Of a stretch of 27,328 nucleotides of DNA, positions 22,200-27,328 are shown in pieces. The notes under the pieces were generated by a model. It ran no database searches. It saw nothing but the letters and a program-made list of their open reading frames with translations, and was not told the origin of the DNA. Source of the DNA: a virus; IMG/VR virus record IMGVR_UViG_3300030102_000958, positions 4,319 through 31,646 of that record. One strand, written 5' to 3'. Position 1 is the first letter of the stretch. Each line of letters begins with the position of its first letter. The translations under genes and the position numbers were made by a program.

Positions 22200-23723
22200 A
22201 TGACAATATCAGTTTCAAATAACACACCGAGAGTATCGTATGCTGTATCTGAGGGTGCAACACAAACATCGTTCACAGTTAATTTTGAGTTCTTTGCGGA
22301 TGCAGACTTAAAAGTTTTTGTAGATAATACGCTCAAAACAATAACTACTCACTACACCGTATCAGGGGGTAATGGCTCGACTGGGACAGTAACAATGAGT
22401 GTGACTGGAGCAAGTGGTGGTTCGACTGTTGTGATTATAAGAGCCATAGCTCTTGAGAGAACTACTGACTTTCCTACTTCTGGTGCTTTTAATATTTCTT
22501 CTCTGAATACAGAACTGGATAGAATCATAGCAATTCATGCTGATGTTGATGATACTGCTGATAGAGGATTAAGATTACAAGAATCTGATACAGCTGTATC
22601 TACACAGTTGCCTCTTCAAGATGCGCGAAAAGGTACAGTTCTTGCGTTCAATGCTACGACTGGTGTTCCAGAAGCTGGACCAACTATTACTGCTGTTCAG
22701 AGTGTAGCTAATGTAGCAACATCTATAAACTTATTAGGAACTTCAGCTGTAGTAGAAGACATGGGATTACTTGCAACAACAGCAGTTATAGAAGACATGG
22801 GGTTACTTGGAACAAGTTCTAATGTAAGCGCAATGGCTTTACTTGGAACAAGTACAGTAATAGCTGATATGGCATTGCTGGGTACATCTGCTGTTGTAGA
22901 GGATATGGGATTACTTGGCACATCATCTAATGTAACGGCAATGGCAAACTTAGGAACATCTACTGTCATAGGTCACATGGCGACACTTAACGCATCAGGT
23001 GTTATATCAAATATATCAACTGTTGCTACTGATATTTCTAATGTAAATACAGTTGCATCTAATGTATCAGGCATAAATGATTTTGCCGCTCGATATAGAG
23101 TAGCGTCATCTGAACCAAGTTCTTCTCTCGATGTTGGTGATTTGTTGTTTGATACAACAGCTAATCAATTAAAGGTATATAAGTCTGGTGGTTGGGAAGC
23201 CGCAAGTGCATTTGGTAATTTATCATCAGATACTACACCAGAATTAGGTGGTAATTTAGATGTATTAACTCATAGTATTGTATCATCAAGTGATAGAAAC
23301 ATAGCCATAACACCAAATGGTGCTGGTGTTGTTAGAATAGATGGCAATGTAGATATATCAACTGGTGCTATAGATTTAAAAAATGGTGGTACACAATCTT
23401 ATATTAGATTTTATTGTGAGAGCTCTAATGCTCATTACGCACAACTACAAGCACCAGCTCACTCTGCATTTAGTGGTAACATTACTCTTACTATGCCAGC
23501 AACAACTGGTACATTAGCTCTTACATCGCAACTTCCAACATCAGGAATATCAAGTGGTAATGTTGCTACATTTACATCTGGTGTAGCTGACGATGATTTC
23601 TTAAGAGTAAATGGCACTTCTATTGAGGGTAGAAGTGCATCAGAATTATTGAGTGATATTGGAGCAACTACTGAAGCAACTGCTGAAGCTAATAGTGTTG
23701 CATTGGCTATAGCTTTGGGGTAA
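22200..23723 (+). CDS. Tail fibre protein with T7-type anchor, 507 aa
   Basis: Residues 1-120 (VSYAVSEGATQTSFTVNFEF, FADADLKVFVDNTLKTITTH YTVSGGNG, ...VVIIRAIALERTTDFPTSGA FNISSLNTELDRIIAIHADV) match the N-terminal anchor domain of T7 gp17-like fibres that bind the tail. Residues 178-273 are a 12-residue repeat array (separate entry). Then comes a linker SNISTVATDISNVNTVASNV SGIN, a module with VGDLLFDTTANQLKVYKSGG W (about 310-335), and a module with ITLTMPATTGTLALTSQ, a strand pattern common in marine phage fibres. It probably attaches to the tail near nozzle and adaptor and carries other fibre parts. Trimeric assembly is expected from the family. Confidence 0.85.
   Translation: MTISVSNNTPRVSYAVSEGATQTSFTVNFEFFADADLKVFVDNTLKTITTHYTVSGGNGSTGTVTMSVTGASGGSTVVIIRAIALERTTDFPTSGAFNISSLNTELDRIIAIHADVDDTADRGLRLQESDTAVSTQLPLQDARKGTVLAFNATTGVPEAGPTITAVQSVANVATSINLLGTSAVVEDMGLLATTAVIEDMGLLGTSSNVSAMALLGTSTVIADMALLGTSAVVEDMGLLGTSSNVTAMANLGTSTVIGHMATLNASGVISNISTVATDISNVNTVASNVSGINDFAARYRVASSEPSSSLDVGDLLFDTTANQLKVYKSGGWEAASAFGNLSSDTTPELGGNLDVLTHSIVSSSDRNIAITPNGAGVVRIDGNVDISTGAIDLKNGGTQSYIRFYCESSNAHYAQLQAPAHSAFSGNITLTMPATTGTLALTSQLPTSGISSGNVATFTSGVADDDFLRVNGTSIEGRSASELLSDIGATTEATAEANSVALAIALG
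22731..23018 (+). repeat. 36-nt repeats coding a 12-residue motif, 8 copies
   Basis: Eight in-phase 36-base units in the fibre gene encode LLGTSAVVEDMG, LLATTAVIEDMG, LLGTSSNVSAMA, LLGTSTVIADMA, LLGTSAVVEDMG, LLGTSSNVTAMA, NLGTSTVIGHMA and TLNASGVISNIS. The units diverge toward the end and blend into a 12-residue periodic linker. Periodicity and the spaced L-x-T-S-x-V-I pattern suggest a regular rod, such as a beta-prism or coiled section of a trimer. Copy number could change by recombination. The units are shorter than most repeats reported in fibres. Confidence 0.85.
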
Positions 23724-23735
23724 AGGAGATTTATT

Positions 23736-24083
23736 ATGGCAAATACTTTTAAAACAGTCACAAAAGCTGGGGTAACATCGGAAGATGTTATTTATACTGT
23801 AGCTAGTTCTACAACTACAGTCGTTCTTGGCTGTATGTTAGGGAACACAACTACAGGGCAGATTACAGCAACAGTAACATTGAACTCAGATACAGCGGCA
23901 AGAGCTGGTGCAAATAATGAAGCAAACCAAGCTGTCGAGCTAGTTACAAACGCACCTATACCAGCTGGTTCATCACTTGAATTATTAGCTGGTAACAAGG
24001 TTGTATTAGAAACAACTGACGAAATAAAGGTTACTGCAACTGGTGCAACGGATGTAGCTCTCAGTATAATGGAGATAACATAA
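23736..24083 (+). CDS. Conserved small phage structural protein, 115 aa
   Basis: Reads MANTFKTVTKAGVTSEDVIY TVASSTTTVVLGCMLGNTTT..., then PIPAGSSLELLAGNKVVLET TDEIKVTATGATDVALSIME IT. The pattern T.Y.V...T..VV.G...AN.......T.T......... L....PIPAG.SL....G.K.VL..GD...V........D...S..EI is a beta-sandwich protein very common in phages with short or other tails, near fibre genes, where I recall it as a likely virion component of unknown role. All the recurrent residues are present. AAAGGAG is spaced before the ATG. The final A of its TAA is shared with the next ATG. Confidence 0.75.
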   Translation: MANTFKTVTKAGVTSEDVIYTVASSTTTVVLGCMLGNTTTGQITATVTLNSDTAARAGANNEANQAVELVTNAPIPAGSSLELLAGNKVVLETTDEIKVTATGATDVALSIMEIT

Positions 24084-24865
24084 TGCCATATTTAGGCAAT
24101 AATCTAGCCACACAGTTTCAAGCGTTTACGACACAAACAATAACAGGTGATGGTAGTACAGGCTATACACTCGATAAAGCTGTAGCAAACGGCAAAGAGC
24201 TTCTCGTTTATATCAACAACGTAAAACAAGAGGAAGGCTCTGGTAAGTCTTATACAGCTACTGGTACAACAATTACATTCTCTGAAGCAGTAGCAAGTAC
24301 AGACACATGTTATGTAGTGTATTTAGGTTCCGCTGTTCAGACGGTAAAACCTCCTGATGCAAGTGTTGGGTCATCACAACTAGCATCAAGTATAGACTTC
24401 CAAAATACTACTATTAAGGGTGGCTCAACTACAGCTTTAACGGTTGATAGTAGTGGGCGTGTTCTTACTCCAGCTAGACCAGCTTTTATGGCTAGAAAGA
24501 CAAGTCTTCAAAGTGCTGGAGTAATAATTTTTGATACTGCTATGGTAAATATAGGCTCTCATTATAACACAAGCACAGGTATATTTACTGCTCCTGTTGC
24601 AGGTCTTTATAGTTTTTCTCCAGTTGTTCTGAGTGACATGGATGGTACTGACCAGTTTTTTGTAACTCAACTACTAGTAAATGGTTCTTCTTATGCTCAA
24701 GAGCAAGTTCATACAGATTTAGATAATGACTTTGGGGCTAGTTTTACTGTGATTGCTTCTCTTTCAGCAAGCGATGAGGTTAAGGTGTCTACAAATTATA
24801 AGATTTACGGAACTTCATCAGCTACTGCAAACTTTACGTTTTGGTCAGGATATTTATTAGGATGA
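24083..24865 (+). CDS. Fibre/adhesin with C1q-like C-terminal domain, 260 aa
   Basis: Residues 1-88 form a beta module starting MPYLGNNLA with the TGDGSTGYTLDKAVANGKEL LVYINNVKQEEG.SYTATGTTI TF pattern, which is T7-fibre-like and common in marine phage tail proteins. Residues 100-130 (SQLASSIDF... TIKGGSTTALTVDSSGRVL) are a linker. Residues 133-260 match the C1q/TNF-type jelly roll: PAFMARKT, IIFDTAMVNIGSHYNTSTGI, FTAPVAGLYSFS, and the ending FTFWSGYLLG (C1q: F....N.G..Y....G.F..P..G.Y.F... F.G.L). C1q domains trimerise and bind varied ligands, so this is probably a host-binding tip. It is translationally coupled to the preceding gene. Confidence 0.8.
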   Translation: MPYLGNNLATQFQAFTTQTITGDGSTGYTLDKAVANGKELLVYINNVKQEEGSGKSYTATGTTITFSEAVASTDTCYVVYLGSAVQTVKPPDASVGSSQLASSIDFQNTTIKGGSTTALTVDSSGRVLTPARPAFMARKTSLQSAGVIIFDTAMVNIGSHYNTSTGIFTAPVAGLYSFSPVVLSDMDGTDQFFVTQLLVNGSSYAQEQVHTDLDNDFGASFTVIASLSASDEVKVSTNYKIYGTSSATANFTFWSGYLLG

Positions 24866-24877
24866 GAGGATAAAGAA

Positions 24878-26002
24878 ATGCCATACATAGGGAAAAGTCC
24901 ATCATCAGGTGTTAGACAACGCTATCAGTATACAGCGACTGCTGGACAGACTACATTTAGTGGTACTGACTTAGGCAATCTCACATTAACCTATACAGAT
25001 AATAACTTCTTAGATTGTTTTCAGAATGGGGTCTTGTTGAAAGGTGGTGGCACAGACTATACAGCTACCTCTGGTACATCTGTTGTATTAGCTACTGGTG
25101 CATCTGTAAATGATGTCATTGAGATAATAGTATATGATGTGTTTTCTGTTGGTAACTTTTACAATAGAACAGATAGTGACTCACGATATGCTCTGACTAC
25201 AGGTGCAACAATGTCAGGCTCTCTTGACCTAAATGGCACAGAGCTTATTCTTGATGCTGATGGAGATACGTCTATTACAGCTGATACTGATGACCAAATA
25301 GACTTCAAGATTGGTGGAACTGATAGATTAACTATTGATAGCAGTGGAAATTTAACTGTTGATGGAGTAGTTACAGTAGATAGAATTATTAATGCAACCA
25401 CAAGTTCCGACCCATGGTTAAAAGGTGTAGACTCAGGTAATACAGAAACATTATTTGTAAAACCAAATGGCGATATGAGTAATGCCCGTGAATTTTTTAA
25501 TGGCTGCAATACAACTCCTAGTTCTAGTGTCTCAGGAAATTTATTAAGGAATATTTTTAGTCGGGGTGCTTGTATTTTTTCTGTGGGCAATTATTCGTCA
25601 TCAGTTCAGATGCTAATATTTATGAACTCAAATGGAAACGTAGGAAATATTGTTACTAGTGGTTCTGGAACTTCCTACAATACATCTTCCGACTATAGAC
25701 TTAAAGAAAATGTGGTTACAGATTGGGATGCAACTACAAGACTAAAACAACTCAAGCCATCAAGGTTTAATTTCAAGGCAGATAAAGACACAACAGTAGA
25801 TGGTTTCTTGGCACATGAAGTTGCAAGCATAGTGCCAGAAGCTATTAGTGGGGAAAAAGATGAAGTCGATAAAGAGGGCAACCCTGAGTATCAAGGTATA
25901 GACCAAAGCAAACTTGTGCCACTTCTTACAAAAGCACTACAAGAAGCAGTAGCTAAGATTGAAACACTTGAAGCTAAAGTAACAGCATTGGAGGGCAACT
26001 AA
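24878..26002 (+). CDS. Tail fibre with S74 self-cleaving chaperone, 374 aa
   Basis: The N terminus MPYIGKSPSSGVRQRYQYTA TAGQTTFSG is related in pattern to the start of the preceding gene. Residues 105-170 (TTGATMSGSLDLNG, ...ILDADGDTSITADTDDQIDF KIGGTDRLTIDSSGNLTVDG) are the repeated beta module of marine fibres. The C terminus from 271, SDYRLKENVVTDWDATTRLK, QLKPSRFNFK ... DGFLAHEVASIVPEAISGEK ... QGIDQSKLVPLLTKALQEAV, is a complete Peptidase S74 intramolecular chaperone with S271 and K276 of the catalytic dyad. It folds the trimeric fibre and then cuts itself off before S271, removing about 104 residues. It ends in a coiled coil (KIETLEAKVTALEG). Confidence 0.93.
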   Translation: MPYIGKSPSSGVRQRYQYTATAGQTTFSGTDLGNLTLTYTDNNFLDCFQNGVLLKGGGTDYTATSGTSVVLATGASVNDVIEIIVYDVFSVGNFYNRTDSDSRYALTTGATMSGSLDLNGTELILDADGDTSITADTDDQIDFKIGGTDRLTIDSSGNLTVDGVVTVDRIINATTSSDPWLKGVDSGNTETLFVKPNGDMSNAREFFNGCNTTPSSSVSGNLLRNIFSRGACIFSVGNYSSSVQMLIFMNSNGNVGNIVTSGSGTSYNTSSDYRLKENVVTDWDATTRLKQLKPSRFNFKADKDTTVDGFLAHEVASIVPEAISGEKDEVDKEGNPEYQGIDQSKLVPLLTKALQEAVAKIETLEAKVTALEGN

Positions 26003-26535
26003 TGACACGAAGCATAATAACACATGGAGCATTGCCTTCTGGCTCAGTTTTACAGGTACAGAGAACAAGACTCACAAGCGTTAGCACACAAGCTCTTGCC
26101 CAAAACACAGTTGTAGCTATAAGTGGATTATCTGTTAATATTACACCAAAGTTTTCAAATAGTTTAATTCGTTTAGATGCTCATTTTTTTGGCGAACTTG
26201 GAGAAGAGGGTAATACATTCAATAACATGGTTTCTTTTATGAGAGATAGTACCGAATTGCATGAATCAGCAGTAGGCAGTAGAAACTATGGGTATGGTAC
26301 TTTAACAAGAACATATGAAGGGTCGGATGTAGGCACTTCTGGAGAATCAGGTTGCTTTTTTGATTACGACTCACCAAACACTACAAGTCAAGTCACATAT
26401 AAACTAGCTATTAGGGTATACAGCGATGGTTCTGGTACAGATACTCTTACAATTAACAGAGTAAATACGGATTCAGACGCACCTTACGTTGAATATGGGA
26501 TTTCACAGATATCAGCAACAGAGATAGCGGGATAA
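26002..26535 (+). CDS. Fibre-cassette protein, first of a paralogous pair, 177 aa
   Basis: Beta-rich protein with VNITPKFSNSLIRLDAHFFG, MVSFMRDSTELHESAVGSRN, ...TYKLAIRVYSDGSGTDTLTI NRVN and an ending EYGISQISATEIAG. The I.ITPK...S.I.L......... .F..RDST....... Y.L...........L..NR........ .S.ISATEI pattern is a common type in marine phage fibre regions and I believe it is a receptor-binding or tip domain. The function is not proven. It is coupled to the S74 fibre (TAATG) and is followed 4 nt later by a paralogue. Confidence 0.75.
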   Translation: MTRSIITHGALPSGSVLQVQRTRLTSVSTQALAQNTVVAISGLSVNITPKFSNSLIRLDAHFFGELGEEGNTFNNMVSFMRDSTELHESAVGSRNYGYGTLTRTYEGSDVGTSGESGCFFDYDSPNTTSQVTYKLAIRVYSDGSGTDTLTINRVNTDSDAPYVEYGISQISATEIAG

Positions 26536-26539
26536 GAAC

Positions 26540-27061
26540 ATGAGCAAAGCATCAGACTTAGCAAAACTTATTGGAGTTCCTGGTCATATTATTCAGATAA
26601 AATATTTTCAACTTACGACTAATCAAAGAGAAACTATTTCAAGCGCAAATGCTGACCAAGCAATAAGTAACTTTACTGTAAACATAACGCCAACAAGTAC
26701 ATCTTCAATTATAAAACTTGAAGCGCAAGTATTGTTAGAAAGTTCCAATTCACCCCATGATACTGTGTTCTTCTTTTTTAGAGATAGCACGAAGTTAGCA
26801 AACACAGAAACGGCTGGAAGTAGAAGAATAGGAATTGTTGTACCAACAGTAAGTTTTCATAATGAAACTTCTTCTACTGCTGAGATGGCTCACTTAGGAT
26901 ATTTTGATGCTCCAAGTAGTACGTCAGCAATAGCGTATAAATTAGGAGTAAATACAAACGCAACTAATGATTTATTAATAAACAGAACAAAAGACGATAC
27001 TGACAATGGAAGTCATGAAAGAGGTGTGTCTTTTATTTCAGCAACAGAGATAGCACAATGA
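26540..27061 (+). CDS. Fibre-cassette protein, second paralogue, 173 aa
   Basis: Aligns with the preceding product over most of its length: VNITPTSTSSIIKLEAQVLL, FFFFRDSTKLANTETAGSRR, AIAYKLGVNTNATNDLLINR TKDD, and the ending ERGVSFISATEIAQ. The two share RDST, YKL, NR and SATEIA at matching spacing but little in the variable stretch between, which points to an old tandem duplication followed by divergence of ligand-contacting loops (inference). The N terminus differs (KLIGVPGHIIQIKYFQLTTN in place of GALPSGSVLQVQRTRLTSVS) but both retain a VLQVQ/IIQIK strand. Confidence 0.75.
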   Translation: MSKASDLAKLIGVPGHIIQIKYFQLTTNQRETISSANADQAISNFTVNITPTSTSSIIKLEAQVLLESSNSPHDTVFFFFRDSTKLANTETAGSRRIGIVVPTVSFHNETSSTAEMAHLGYFDAPSSTSAIAYKLGVNTNATNDLLINRTKDDTDNGSHERGVSFISATEIAQ

Positions 27062-27062
27062 G

Positions 27063-27328
27063 ATGCTCGATCCATTAACAATTAGTGCGGCTGTCGCAAC
27101 AGCAAATACGGCATTTAATGGGTTGAAGCGTGCCTTTCAGGTTGGCAAAGATATTCAGAGTATGGGGAATGACCTATCCAAATGGATGAGTGCCGCATCA
27201 GATATCGAGAACGCACAGAAAAGAGCTAAGAATCCTTCTTTCATTACTAAACTCACACGCAAAGATAGCATTGAGCAAGAAGCTGTTGAAGCATTGACTG
27301 CTAAGAAACAGCTTGAAGCACAGCGATA
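27063..27328 (+). CDS. MLDP-type conserved phage protein, partial
   Basis: Open to the window end; 88 codons visible. Reads MLDPLTISAAVATANTAFNG, LKRAFQVGKDIQSMGNDLSK, WMSAASDIENAQKRAKNPSF, ITKLTRKDSIEQEAVEALTA, KKQLEAQR. The MLDP.T..AA..AFN..K.....G..I........ W..A.SDI......KNPS...KL....S.E.EA.E....KK....QR pattern is a conserved protein in cyanophages and other marine phages, usually near tail and lysis genes, of unknown function. The start ATG lies 2 nt after the previous stop; an overlapping ATG at 27058 leads only to a six-codon frame. The C terminus is missing. Confidence 0.75.
   Translation, partial: MLDPLTISAAVATANTAFNGLKRAFQVGKDIQSMGNDLSKWMSAASDIENAQKRAKNPSFITKLTRKDSIEQEAVEALTAKKQLEAQR

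Overview
This window looks like most of the structural half, plus part of the early region, of a tailed phage with a T7-like (podovirus) virion. The base composition is moderately AT-rich. The style of the small proteins and fibre proteins (MPY-type fibre starts, short lysine-rich proteins between the terminase subunits, an S74 chaperone, SATEI-ending fibre proteins) is what I associate with marine phages of heterotrophic bacteria. There is no lysogeny gene, tRNA or CRISPR array in view. I do not assign a genus: the polymerase and replication genes lie outside the window.

Layout. Positions 1-2968 hold leftward (minus-strand) small genes, probably early. Most are of unknown function. One (750-1073) is a winged-helix DNA-binding protein, and one (2059-2139) is a 26-residue single-membrane-span peptide missed by ordinary gene callers. 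Between 1772 and 2058 is a run of hairpins without a supportable gene. Positions 2999-3674 separate the leftward and rightward modules. They hold no credible gene but can be folded by hand into a large multi-helix RNA on the plus strand: an 18-bp helix joins bases almost 400 nt apart, inside it are a 19-position arm, GNRA-capped stems and a possible kissing loop, and a second domain has mutually exclusive helices. This is the main discovery candidate.

From 3665 to the right end everything is on the plus strand. The order is terminase small subunit; a nest of tiny, very basic proteins (4213-6285); a 67-residue conserved protein; terminase large subunit; a small MCFGGGG-type protein; portal; a Bbp19-like protein; scaffold; a T7 gp13-like GNAT-fold protein; major capsid protein; a small structural protein; tail tubular proteins A and B; three internal (ejection) proteins resembling T7 gp14, gp15 and gp16; and a cassette of fibre/adhesin proteins (T7-type fibre anchor with a 12-residue repeat, a C1q-like jelly roll, an S74 self-cleaving chaperone fibre, and two tandem paralogues). 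The last gene runs off the window.

How they work together. The terminase pair packages DNA through the portal into a shell built by scaffold and major capsid protein. The tubular proteins form the short tail, the internal proteins are ejected to carry DNA through the cell envelope, and the fibres bind the host. Genes are packed with TAATG, ATGA or short overlaps, implying translational coupling in long late transcripts. The GNAT-like gene appears to need a -1 shift on a nine-A run, or a sequence correction, to be joined to its natural start.
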